DNA of 64,000 bases, taken from JBBRNH01 sp038230415 (GTDB lineage Bacteria > Bacteroidota > Bacteroidia > Cytophagales > Spirosomataceae). Location of the stretch: the NCBI GenBank assembly GCA_038230415.1, contig JBBRNH010000017.1, forward strand, positions 1 through 64,000. The letters are read 5' to 3'. Shown one piece after another: positions 32,529 through 40,825 of the stretch; the first letter of the stretch is position 1, and each line of letters opens with the position of its first letter. The translations under genes and the position numbers were made by a program. The notes under the pieces were generated by a model. That model had not been told where the DNA came from. It made no database searches and saw only the letters and a list, made by a program, of their open reading frames with translations.

Positions 32529-35500
32529 TGAATAACCTTATAAAAGCCATCCTGACGTTTTCGCTGAAAAACCCGTTTTTCATCTTCTTCATGGTCGGTG
32601 CGCTGACCATCGCCGGTATTTTCAGCTACCTCAACACGCCCATCGAGGCTTTTCCCGACGTAACCAACACGCAGATTATTGTGGTGACGGAGTGGAATGG
32701 CCGCAGTGCCGAAGAAGTAGAGCGGTTTGTGACCGTGCCGATTGAGGTCGCCATGAACTCGGTGCAGCGCAAAACCAATGTTCGCTCCATCACCATGTTC
32801 GGCCTGTCGGTGATGAAAATCATCTTTGAGGATAACGTCGAGGACTTTTTTGCGCGGCAGCAGGTCAACAATCTGCTCCGCAGTATCTCGCTGCCCGAAG
32901 GCGTGGAACCCGATATTCAGCCGCCCTACGGCCCAACCGGGGAGATTTTTCGGTACACGCTCAAATCCGACAGCCGCGACACTCGCGAACTGCTCACGAT
33001 TCAGAACTGGGTGATTGACCGCCAACTGCGGGCCGTGCCGGGCGTGGCCGATATTGTGGCTTTCGGCGGGCGCGAAAAAACCTACGAGATTATGGTGAAC
33101 CCGATGCAGATGCAGAAATACGGGCTTACTCCCTCGGAAGTGTACAACGCCGTGACCCAGAATAACCTGAACGTGGGGGGCGACGTAATCGAAAAAAACG
33201 GTCAGGCGTATGTGGTGCGGGGTATCGGGCTGCTGACCAATATCCCGGACATCGAGAACATTATCGTGGACGAGCAGGGCGGTTTGCCCGTTTTGGTGCG
33301 CGACGTAGCCCAGGTTGTCGAGTCGAATCAGCCGCGTGTGGGGCAGGTCGGGCTGAACAAAAGCGACGACGTGGTGGAGGGAATCATTGTGCAGCGCAAG
33401 GGCGAGAATCCGTCGGAGGTGCTGGGCCGGGTGAAAACCAAAATCGCCGAACTGAACGACAAAATTCTGCCGCCCGACGTGAAGATGGTTACGTTTTATG
33501 ACCGCGATAACTTGATGGCCTACTGCACCGAAACCGTGCTGCACAACCTCGCCGAAGGCATCCTGTTCGTGACCGTAATTGTGTTTTTGTTCATGGCCGA
33601 CTGGCGCACCACCGTTATCGTGAGCATCATTATTCCGCTGGCGTTGCTGTTTGCGTTTGTCTGTCTGCGGCTGCGCGGGATGTCGGCCAATCTGCTCTCG
33701 ATGGGTGCGGTTGATTTCGGGATTATCATTGACGGAGCCGTAGTCATGGTCGAGGGGATATTTGTGGTGCTTGACCACAAGGCCCACGCCGTAGGGATGC
33801 CCCGTTTTAACCGGCTCGCCAAGCTGGGCCTGATTCGCAAAACCGGCACCGACCTCGGCAAGGCCGTTTTCTTCTCCAAACTCATCATCATTACGGCCCT
33901 GCTGCCGATATTTTCGTTCGAGAAGGTAGAAGGCAAAATGTTTTCGCCCTTAGCCTGGACGCTCGGCTTTGCCCTGCTCGGCGCGTTGCTTTTTACGCTG
34001 ACATTAGTGCCGGTGCTGTGTTCGATTTTGCTGCGGAAAAACGTGCGCGAGAAAAACAACCCCATCGTCAATTTCTTCAACTACATCGTTACGGGCGGCT
34101 TCAGCTGGACATACAGCCACCGCAAGCTGAGTATGTTTCTGGCGTTGGCGTTTATGGGTCTCACGTTCGCGTCGGCTACGCTGCTCGGCACCGAATTTCT
34201 GCCCCAACTCAACGAAGGCGCGTTGTGGGTAGAGGCCAAACTGCCGATGAGTACGTCGCTCAACGAAACCACCAAAATGGTGAGCATTCTGCGTGGAAAA
34301 TTGCAGGAGTTCCCGGAGGTAAACGGCGTGTTGTCGCAAACGGGCCGCTCAAACGACGGCACCGACCCGTCGGGGTTTTATTACGTGCAGATGCAGGTAA
34401 ACCTGAAGCCCAAAGCCGACTGGACCGACCGCCGAAACGGACATCCGCTCACGACCGACCAGTTGATCGAAGAAATGGACAAGAAACTCAAGCAGTTTCA
34501 GGGCATTAACTACAACTATTCGCAACCCATTATTGACAACGTGGCCGAGGCCGTGGCGGGCATGAACGCCAGCAACGCCGTTAAAATCTTCGGCAACGAC
34601 CTCGGCGAGTTAGACAAATACGCCGACAAAGTATTGGCCGCTATTCGCAACGTGCCGGGCGTGAAAGACGCGGGAATCCTGCGAAATGTGGGGCAGCCGG
34701 AGATGAGTATCTACGTTGATAAGCAGAAAATGGCGTTTTATGGCGTTCGGGTGGGCGATGCCGAATCCGTTATCGAGATGGCGATTGGCGGCAAAACGGC
34801 CAGCCAACTCTACGAAGGCGAACGTAAATTCGACATCCGGGTGCGGTATCAGCCCGATTTCCGCAAAAACGAAGACGATATTGGCCGGCTGATGGTGCCA
34901 ACCATCCGGGGCGACCGGATTCCGCTCAAAGAAATTGCCGACATCAAAACCCTCACCGGCCCGGCCTTTGTGTATCGTGACAAAAACAAGCGGTTTATCG
35001 GCGTGAAATTCTCCGTCCGCGAGCGTGACCTCGGCAGCACCATTGCCGAGGCCCAGCGTAAAGTGCAGGAAGCCGTGAAATTTGAACGCGGGTACGAGGT
35101 CGAATGGACGGGCGAATTCGAGAATCAGGTGCGGGCCAGCAAACGGCTCGGTCAGGTGGTGCCGCTCAGTTTGGCCGCCATCTTCGTGATTCTGTTTGTG
35201 CTGTTTGGCAGTGTGAAAGATGCCGCATTAGTGCTGCTCAACGTGCCGTTCGCGCTCATTGGCGGCATTTTGGCTCTCCACGCCACCGGCACCATTTTCG
35301 GGATTTCGGCGGGCGTGGGCTTCATCGCCTTGTTTGGTATTTGCGTCCAGAACGGCGTTATCCTGATCTCGGTCTTTAATCAGAACCTGAAAGACGGGCT
35401 GAACTTAGACGAAGCCATTGCCGATGGCGTTCGATCCCGGATTCGGCCCGTGGTGATGACGGCCATGATGGCGGCCATCGGGCTGTTGCCGGCTGCGGTG

Positions 35501-35677
35501 AGTTCGGGCATTGGCTCCGAAACCCAAAAACCGTTAGCCATCGTAGTGATTGGCGGGCTGATAACGGCAACGATTCTGACGCTGTTGATTTTCCCGATTA
35601 TCTACCGATTCTTCAACCTCCACCGGACGCATACCGGCCCGAAGCCGGGCCGGAAAAAGCAGGTGGCGATGGCATAA
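32528..35677 (+). CDS. RND-superfamily heavy-metal efflux pump (CusA/CzcA type)
   Basis: The 1049-residue inner-membrane pump has the 12-helix RND layout with two large periplasmic loops. The HME signature is visible: TPIEAFPDVTNTQIIVVTEWNGRSAEEVERFVTVPIE near the start, VEDFFARQQVNN, and in TM4 AVDFGIIIDGAVVMVEG with the proton-relay acidic residues. The paired repeat of TM helices is seen at VVPLSLAAIFVILFVLFGS. It would export mono- or divalent metal cations with the adaptor and duct. The exact metal is not given by the sequence. It is followed 12 bp later by pabB. Confidence 0.92.
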   Translation: MNNLIKAILTFSLKNPFFIFFMVGALTIAGIFSYLNTPIEAFPDVTNTQIIVVTEWNGRSAEEVERFVTVPIEVAMNSVQRKTNVRSITMFGLSVMKIIFEDNVEDFFARQQVNNLLRSISLPEGVEPDIQPPYGPTGEIFRYTLKSDSRDTRELLTIQNWVIDRQLRAVPGVADIVAFGGREKTYEIMVNPMQMQKYGLTPSEVYNAVTQNNLNVGGDVIEKNGQAYVVRGIGLLTNIPDIENIIVDEQGGLPVLVRDVAQVVESNQPRVGQVGLNKSDDVVEGIIVQRKGENPSEVLGRVKTKIAELNDKILPPDVKMVTFYDRDNLMAYCTETVLHNLAEGILFVTVIVFLFMADWRTTVIVSIIIPLALLFAFVCLRLRGMSANLLSMGAVDFGIIIDGAVVMVEGIFVVLDHKAHAVGMPRFNRLAKLGLIRKTGTDLGKAVFFSKLIIITALLPIFSFEKVEGKMFSPLAWTLGFALLGALLFTLTLVPVLCSILLRKNVREKNNPIVNFFNYIVTGGFSWTYSHRKLSMFLALAFMGLTFASATLLGTEFLPQLNEGALWVEAKLPMSTSLNETTKMVSILRGKLQEFPEVNGVLSQTGRSNDGTDPSGFYYVQMQVNLKPKADWTDRRNGHPLTTDQLIEEMDKKLKQFQGINYNYSQPIIDNVAEAVAGMNASNAVKIFGNDLGELDKYADKVLAAIRNVPGVKDAGILRNVGQPEMSIYVDKQKMAFYGVRVGDAESVIEMAIGGKTASQLYEGERKFDIRVRYQPDFRKNEDDIGRLMVPTIRGDRIPLKEIADIKTLTGPAFVYRDKNKRFIGVKFSVRERDLGSTIAEAQRKVQEAVKFERGYEVEWTGEFENQVRASKRLGQVVPLSLAAIFVILFVLFGSVKDAALVLLNVPFALIGGILALHATGTIFGISAGVGFIALFGICVQNGVILISVFNQNLKDGLNLDEAIADGVRSRIRPVVMTAMMAAIGLLPAAVSSGIGSETQKPLAIVVIGGLITATILTLLIFPIIYRFFNLHRTHTGPKPGRKKQVAMA

Positions 35678-35689
35678 TCACAATCCAGC

Positions 35690-36703
35690 ATGAGCCGATT
35701 CGCTGATACGCTTCCGTCTGCCGCCCAGGTCGCTATTGCCCGGATGAACGCGCTGGGCAAAGCACGAACGCCGTTTCTGGCCGTTGTTGACTACCAACAG
35801 CAATGCCCTTTAGTGCTGACCCCTGCCGAAGCCGCCGATGCCGGTGTTTTTTACCACATCGGGCCGCATACCAACGTTGCCACCGGGTTTGATAATCAGG
35901 CAAGTAGTGTCCCGGCCCTGTTCCGGTTTGCCCGCTTTCCATTGCCGTTTAGTGATTATGAACCCCGGTTTCGGCGGGTGCAGGAACATCTCCGGCGCGG
36001 CAATAGTTTTTTGGTGAATCTGACCCGGCCCACACCGATTGAAACCGATTTATCGCTGGCCGACATTTTCGGGCGTAGCCAGGCCCGGTACAAGTTGCTG
36101 ATGCAGAGTGAGTTGGTGGTATTTTCGCCCGAAACCTTTGTCCGAATCGAGCACGGCATCATCCGGTCGCATCCCATGAAAGGCACCATCCCGGCCAGCG
36201 AACCCAACGCCCGGCAGCGTATCCTGGCCGACACCAAAGAAGCCGCCGAACACGCCACGATTGTTGATCTGATCCGAAACGACATCAGTCAGATTGCCGA
36301 CCGGGTTTGGGTTGAGCGGTATCGGTATGTAGAAACGGTGGCAACGAACGCGGGTGATCTGTTGCAGGTAAGCTCCGAAATCCGGGGAACGCTGCCGCCC
36401 GATTGGGCCAAACAGATCGGTACGTTACTGTTTGGTCTGCTCCCGGCTGGCTCGATAACGGGCGCACCAAAACCGCAGACGCTGGCAATTATTGACGAGG
36501 TAGAGGGCTACGAGCGCGGCTATTACACGGGCGTTGTGGGGTTTTTCGATGGCGAAACCTTCGACTGCGGGGTGTTGATCCGGTTTATCGAACAAACGCC
36601 CAACGGCCTGATTTTTAAGAGCGGTGGTGGTATTACGGTCTATGCCGATGCCGAAAGCGAGTATCGGGAGTTGATTGATAAAGTGTATCTGGCGTTTGGA
36701 TAA
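35690..36703 (+). CDS. pabB: Aminodeoxychorismate synthase component I (PabB-like)
   Basis: The 337-residue protein is the chorismate-binding half that turns chorismate and ammonia to 4-amino-4-deoxychorismate for folate synthesis. Family blocks are FLVNLTRPTPIETDLSL, FSPETFVRIEHGIIRSHPMKGTIPAS with the PIKGT-like catalytic loop, TIVDLIRNDISQIA, and GSITGAPKPQTLAIIDEVEGYERGYYTGVVGFF. It is somewhat shorter than PabB because the N-terminal TrpE-like domain is reduced. It is co-directional with the metal pump, 12 bp away, and its stop overlaps the pabC start (TAATG). Confidence 0.88.
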   Translation: MSRFADTLPSAAQVAIARMNALGKARTPFLAVVDYQQQCPLVLTPAEAADAGVFYHIGPHTNVATGFDNQASSVPALFRFARFPLPFSDYEPRFRRVQEHLRRGNSFLVNLTRPTPIETDLSLADIFGRSQARYKLLMQSELVVFSPETFVRIEHGIIRSHPMKGTIPASEPNARQRILADTKEAAEHATIVDLIRNDISQIADRVWVERYRYVETVATNAGDLLQVSSEIRGTLPPDWAKQIGTLLFGLLPAGSITGAPKPQTLAIIDEVEGYERGYYTGVVGFFDGETFDCGVLIRFIEQTPNGLIFKSGGGITVYADAESEYRELIDKVYLAFG

Positions 36704-37296
36704 TGCTGCTCGAAACCCTTCAACTCCGCAATGGCCTGTGGCAAAACCTGCCCTGGCATCAGGCCCGGCTCAACCGCTCCGGGCGCGAAACCTTCGGTTG
36801 GCAAACTGACCCGAACATGGCCGAATACCTCGCCGTGCCGCCCGGCCACGAGCGGGGTATTTTTCGGGGAAGGCTCTTAGCCGATGCATCAGGCGTGGTT
36901 TCGGTGACGGTTACGCCCTACATCCCAAAGCTGATTAAACGGCTGGCACTGGCCGAGCGGCCTGATTTGATGTATCCCCACAAATGGGCCGACCGCCGGG
37001 CGTTTGCCGCGCTGCTGGCCCAACACCCCGCTGCCGACGAGGTAATCATCACCCACAACGGCTATCTCACCGATACAACCATTGCCAATATTGCGCTCTT
37101 TGACGGAACCCGGTGGTTTACGCCCGCCTGCCCGCTGCTGCCCGGCACTAAACGCGCCCAGATTGTGAGTGCCGGTCAGCTCACCGAAGCCACGATTCAT
37201 GTTCGGGATTTGCCTGATTTTCAGTCTGTTTGCCTGATAAATGTATTTCGGGAACTGAGCCACGAAGCAGCCATACCCGTGGCGATGATTGGCTAA
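36703..37296 (+). CDS. pabC: Aminotransferase class IV, likely aminodeoxychorismate lyase (PabC-like)
   Basis: The 197-residue protein is a short class IV PLP enzyme. The PLP lysine is likely in MYPHKWADR, and ITHNGYLTDTTIANIALFDG matches the motif in which the Thr-rich loop binds the cofactor phosphate. Its overlap with pabB supports the job of turning aminodeoxychorismate to 4-aminobenzoate and pyruvate. The protein is shorter than typical PabC (about 270 residues), so the N-terminal part is trimmed. Its TAA overlaps the stop of the convergent glycosyltransferase. Confidence 0.82.
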   Translation: MLLETLQLRNGLWQNLPWHQARLNRSGRETFGWQTDPNMAEYLAVPPGHERGIFRGRLLADASGVVSVTVTPYIPKLIKRLALAERPDLMYPHKWADRRAFAALLAQHPAADEVIITHNGYLTDTTIANIALFDGTRWFTPACPLLPGTKRAQIVSAGQLTEATIHVRDLPDFQSVCLINVFRELSHEAAIPVAMIG

Positions 37297-38270
37297 TAAA
37301 CCCGGTCAACGGCCTCCACAAAATCGTGGTATTGCCGGGCCGGAATAAACTGGGGTTGGGTGCGGTAGGTCAGTACGATGAACACTAACAGCAGCGAAAT
37401 CAGGAATGCCTGCAAGATCACGATCAAAAACGAGAACGTCAGATAACTGGCCCAACCCGGCACGGCGGTATCGGTAAAGAGCCGCAGATAAACCACCACG
37501 CCAATACCCAAAAGCGAAGCCCCGGCCATGCTCACGCAAAACAGCGCGATTCTGACGGCGGTGGTGTCCATCAGTACCGACACCGCGCTCAGGCCATGCA
37601 GCACTAATGACACAAAATTCATCTTCGATTCGCCCGCCAGCCGAACGCCCCGCTCCAGCGGAATAGCCGTGTAGGGCAACCGCGACCGGATGACCCCGCC
37701 GGGGTAGTTGTTCCAGATTTCGGAGACGTGGGCCAGTTTGCGAAGCAGGGTAGGGGGAATCAAACTGAAATTACCGAACGTGATAGCCTTGCCCGTCAGC
37801 AGCCGGAACACGGTTTTATAGACGTTGTAAAACACCCGAAACAGCAGACTCTCGCGCCGTTTACTACGCTGGGCAAACACCACCCGGCCCGGCTGCCGCA
37901 CCGAGGCTTCTATGAGTTTTATGATGTCTTCGGGTTGGTCCTCGCCGTCGGAGTCCATCACAATCGCGGGGAAACGCTGCGGCTGGTCGGCGAGGTATGA
38001 CAAACCCAGCGCAATGGCTTTCTGGTGGCCCACGTTGCGATAGAGCCGCAAAACAGACAGTGAATGACCCACGCCGGTTGGCAGTTCCTGAAAATTTATA
38101 GACGAACAATCGTCCACAATCAGGAAGGCAAGTCGGTTTCGGATTGGTTCGGCCACCACACTACGGATGCGGTTGAGGAGCATACCGAGGGCTTCCCAAT
38201 CGTTAAAAAGCGGGATAACAACATTGATGGTATCGTCGGGAAACGGGGCAGGAGCCGTAGAATTGTCCAA
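37293..38270 (-). CDS. Family 2 glycosyltransferase with C-terminal membrane helices (dolichol-phosphate-mannose-synthase-like)
   Basis: The 325-residue protein has an N-terminal GT2 domain: NVVIPLFNDWEALGMLLNRI, FLIVDDCSSINFQ, AIVMDSDGEDQPEDI with the DxD-type acidic residues, and a C-terminal pair of transmembrane helices (about 230-255 and 270-295). This matches polyprenyl-phosphate sugar transferases such as GtrB/DPM relatives. The sugar is not known. A promoter box lies just upstream at 38293-38300. Confidence 0.85.
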   Translation of the reverse strand: MDNSTAPAPFPDDTINVVIPLFNDWEALGMLLNRIRSVVAEPIRNRLAFLIVDDCSSINFQELPTGVGHSLSVLRLYRNVGHQKAIALGLSYLADQPQRFPAIVMDSDGEDQPEDIIKLIEASVRQPGRVVFAQRSKRRESLLFRVFYNVYKTVFRLLTGKAITFGNFSLIPPTLLRKLAHVSEIWNNYPGGVIRSRLPYTAIPLERGVRLAGESKMNFVSLVLHGLSAVSVLMDTTAVRIALFCVSMAGASLLGIGVVVYLRLFTDTAVPGWASYLTFSFLIVILQAFLISLLLVFIVLTYRTQPQFIPARQYHDFVEAVDRVY

Positions 38271-38292
38271 GAGGAACGGGATTATTACCGGG

Positions 38293-38300
38293 CAAAAGTA
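38293..38300 (-). promoter_or_regulatory. Bacteroidota -7 promoter box before the GT2 gene
   Basis: The minus strand reads TACTTTTG, an exact TAnnTTTG match 23 bp before the start codon. Confidence 0.55.
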
Positions 38301-38348
38301 GGTTTTTATAGATTGCCCGTCAGGGTTTTAAACGCTGAACGAACCCAA

Positions 38349-39179
38349 TCACAGGTTTTTCAGGTAGCGTTGCCCACCCAACCGGCGCATCTGCCGGGCG
38401 ATAAACCGGGTGCGTTGCTGAATGTAGTTGCTGGGATGCTGAACCGAAAACTGGCGCGGATTGGGCAGCACGGCGGCAATGCGGGCGGCTTCGTCGCGGG
38501 TGAGGCTGCTGGCCGAATGACCGTAGAACCGGCGGCTGGCGGCTTCTACGCCAAAGGTCATCGGGCCGGTTTCGGCCACGTTCAGATACACTTCCAGAAT
38601 CCGGCGTTTGCCCCAGATCAGCTCGATCAGCACTGTAAAATACACTTCCAGCCCCTTCCGAATATAGCTGCGGCCATTCCAGAGAAACACGTTTTTGGCT
38701 ACCTGCTGCGAGATTGTGCTGGCACCACGCGGGCGTTTGCGGTTCTGGTTTTCTTTGATTGCATCCTGAATTTCATCAAAATCGAACCCCCAATGCACCG
38801 GAAACTGCTGATCTTCAGACGCTACCACCGCCAGTGCTGCCTCCGGGCTGAGACTATCCAGTGACCGCCAGTTTTTATAAATTCGGCCCGATTCGTCGGT
38901 GCCAACCGTATCTATCCACCGTGACAATACGAGGGGCGTAATCCAGACCGGAACCCACTTCAGCACGATAACCCAGCCGAATGACCCTACCAAAAAAACC
39001 AGAAATAGCCGGGTGATCAGCCCGGAGACCCGTTGTAACAGCGGCTGTTTCTGCCACGATTTTCGCCACCGTTCCAGATACGCAAACAGCCGCCTTCGAT
39101 TGGCCGGGCGCGAAACCGACGCGGGCGGGGCAGCCGGTGGCTGAGTACGAAAGCGATTGACGGGGCGGTTGGGCTGCAT
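38349..39179 (-). CDS. mtgA: Monofunctional biosynthetic peptidoglycan transglycosylase
   Basis: The 276-residue protein has an Arg-rich cytoplasmic N-terminus, one membrane helix (about 50-75) and a GT51 domain. Key blocks are VVASEDQQFPVHWGFDFDEIQDAI with the catalytic Glu, RPRGASTISQQVAKNVFLW, and RILEVYLNVAETGPMTFGVEAASRRFYG. It polymerises lipid II glycan strands without a transpeptidase partner domain. A -7 promoter box lies 28 bp before the start. Confidence 0.94.
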   Translation of the reverse strand: MQPNRPVNRFRTQPPAAPPASVSRPANRRRLFAYLERWRKSWQKQPLLQRVSGLITRLFLVFLVGSFGWVIVLKWVPVWITPLVLSRWIDTVGTDESGRIYKNWRSLDSLSPEAALAVVASEDQQFPVHWGFDFDEIQDAIKENQNRKRPRGASTISQQVAKNVFLWNGRSYIRKGLEVYFTVLIELIWGKRRILEVYLNVAETGPMTFGVEAASRRFYGHSASSLTRDEAARIAAVLPNPRQFSVQHPSNYIQQRTRFIARQMRRLGGQRYLKNL

Positions 39180-39206
39180 CAGAGAGAAACTAATGGATCA
39201 ATACAG

Positions 39207-39214
39207 CAAAAGTA
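39207..39214 (-). promoter_or_regulatory. Bacteroidota -7 promoter box before mtgA
   Basis: The minus strand reads TACTTTTG, an exact TAnnTTTG match 28 bp before the mtgA start. Confidence 0.55.
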
Positions 39215-39283
39215 GCAGATTGCCACGCAACGGTCGGCGTTGGCGTATTGTCTGGTAAGAAAATGACAAACCACTCAACACGT

Positions 39284-39409
39284 ATGAAACTTCTCCAATT
39301 TGCCGAAATGCTTGCCGGTTGCATCGTGTTGGTCAGTTGCGCCATCTGGGAAACGCTCCGGGATCACCCTGCCGAACACGCCCACCCCGATACGTTTGAT
39401 GCCCGGTAG
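39284..39409 (+). CDS. Possible small lipoprotein of 41 residues
   Basis: MKLLQFAEMLAGCIVLVSCA looks like a short lipoprotein signal with lipobox LVSC, followed by an acidic and His-containing tail (DHPAEHAHPDTFDAR). An ATG seven codons upstream (39263) would also be in frame. The TAG stop lies at the edge of a hairpin shared with hemW. No homologue was recognised, so the gene is tentative. Confidence 0.4.
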   Translation: MKLLQFAEMLAGCIVLVSCAIWETLRDHPAEHAHPDTFDAR

Positions 39410-39436
39410 TAAAGACGCAAGGTATTGCGTCTTTAC
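39409..39436. repeat. Perfect hairpin at the convergent ends of hemW and the small gene
   Basis: GTAAAGACGCAA-GGTA-TTGCGTCTTTAC is a 12-bp perfect inverted repeat that includes the stop codon of hemW. It is related to the GAGACGCA palindrome at 21580-21648 and may also act as a bidirectional terminator. Confidence 0.6.
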
Positions 39437-40635
39437 ACGAACAGCGTAGCCGCCACGCGGTCAGCAAAGAGTTGCCCCGCGTCGGTGAGTAACAGCCGGT
39501 TGTCTGCGGTTTTTACGAGCCAGCCCGCCCGGTACAAATCGGCTAAATCATGAGCTTGTTGCTGCTGAAAATCACCGCCTGCCAATCGGTTTAACTCCGT
39601 TAGTGAACAACCCCACATTGTTCGTAAGCCCGTCAGCAGGTACTCGTTCAGATGGTCGGCGGGGGTGAGGATTTCGATGGTGGCCGGTATCTCGCGTTGC
39701 TGTATCGCCTTGATATACAGCGCATTGTTTGATGCATTATACTGTCTGCTGGTGCCGTTGTACGAATGTGCCGACGGCCCGATGCCTAAGTACGGGCGTT
39801 GTTGCCAGTAGGCCGTGTTGTGCCGGGCGCGGTGGCCGGGTTTGCCGAAACTCGACAGTTCGTAATGCTCATAGCCGTTGGCAATCAGGGTTCTGTTACT
39901 ATCCTGAATCTGTTCGGCGGCTAAATTCTCGTCTATCGGCGGCAGTTTGCCCGTATCCGTCCAGCGCGAAAAAGCCGTATTGGGTTCAATCGTCAGGGCG
40001 TAGGTCGAGATGTGCGGCACATCGAGTGCCACTATTTTTTCGAGATCACGGGGCCAAACGCCACCCCGGTCTGTGTCGGCACAGACCAATTCTATCCCGG
40101 TCTGTGCCGACACAGACCGGGGAATTGAGACAATCGGTATTCCGCAAATCAGGTCAACACTCAGATTCTCAAAACCGGCATCCTGCGCCAGTGCCACGCA
40201 GCGTTCGGCTTCGGTGGCGTTGTGGGCGCGGTTCATCCAGCGCAGCGCGGCTTCGTTAAACGTCTGAATACCAATACTCAGGCGATTGGCAAACGGACGT
40301 AGGGTTCGGAGTTTTTCGGCAGTGAGATCGTCGGGGTTGGCTTCGAGGGTGATTTCGGCACCGGGCGAAACGGCAAAATGCTGGTGAATGGTCTCAAAAA
40401 TCTGTCCTAACTCGCGCTCCGTCAGCAAAGACGGAGTGCCTCCGCCGAAATAAATAGTGTCGAGAGTTTGACTATTGCCCCGTTCGGCAGAACCGGAAAA
40501 ATAACCGTTCCGTAACGCGATTTCCTGGCAAAGTGCAGCCACGAGTTCGGCCTTGCGGCTGAGGTTGGTGCTGAAATGAAAATCGCAGTAGTGGCAGGCT
40601 TGCTTGCAAAACGGAATATGAATGTACAGATGCAT
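39433..40635 (-). CDS. hemW: Radical SAM heme chaperone HemW (coproporphyrinogen III oxidase-like) with a palindromic insert
   Basis: The 400-residue protein starts MHLYIHIPFCKQACHYCDFHF, with C10, C14 and C17 as the iron-sulfur CxxxCxxC motif. IYFGGGTPSLLTERE and ITLEANPDDLTAEKL are HemW-type radical SAM blocks, and YLGIGPSAHSYNG and a C-terminal HemN-like winged helix follow. HemW delivers heme rather than oxidising coproporphyrinogen. Between LICGIP and WPRDLEK about 20 extra residues (VSIPRSVSAQTGIELVCADT onward) are encoded by the palindrome at 40064-40122. A start nine codons upstream is possible but less usual. Confidence 0.92.
   Translation of the reverse strand: MHLYIHIPFCKQACHYCDFHFSTNLSRKAELVAALCQEIALRNGYFSGSAERGNSQTLDTIYFGGGTPSLLTERELGQIFETIHQHFAVSPGAEITLEANPDDLTAEKLRTLRPFANRLSIGIQTFNEAALRWMNRAHNATEAERCVALAQDAGFENLSVDLICGIPIVSIPRSVSAQTGIELVCADTDRGGVWPRDLEKIVALDVPHISTYALTIEPNTAFSRWTDTGKLPPIDENLAAEQIQDSNRTLIANGYEHYELSSFGKPGHRARHNTAYWQQRPYLGIGPSAHSYNGTSRQYNASNNALYIKAIQQREIPATIEILTPADHLNEYLLTGLRTMWGCSLTELNRLAGGDFQQQQAHDLADLYRAGWLVKTADNRLLLTDAGQLFADRVAATLFV
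40064..40122. repeat. 59-bp palindromic element translated in frame inside hemW
   Basis: The 24-bp arms at 40064-40087 and 40099-40122 are a perfect inverted repeat with an 11-bp spacer. Each arm is also a hairpin, GGTCTGTG-N4-CACAGACC. The arm matches the arm of the intergenic cluster at 5356-5379 at 21 of 24 positions. The frame of hemW stays open through the element. Confidence 0.9.
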
Positions 40636-40825
40636 AGACTCTGGTAACGCCGTTTCGCCCAAAAACAGTCGGTGGGTCGGATAGCCCTGACCAGTCTTGC
40701 CAGGTCATAGCGAACAACAGATGAAGTGATATCCCAATTCACTATTGGCCGTAATGACCGCGCCTGTACCGAACCACCGAATAATGCGTATCATTGGCAG
40801 CACATTCACGATTACCCGATTCCTG

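Noticed and set aside
32507..33787. A 426-codon frame opposite the cusA-like gene.
   Set aside because: It lies entirely opposite a clearly assigned RND pump, and its His-rich product is typical of reverse-strand shadow translation.
40064..40122. A terminator or attenuator inside hemW.
   Set aside because: There is no U-tract, the element is long and doubly palindromic, and a related arm occurs elsewhere, so an inserted repeat explains it better.
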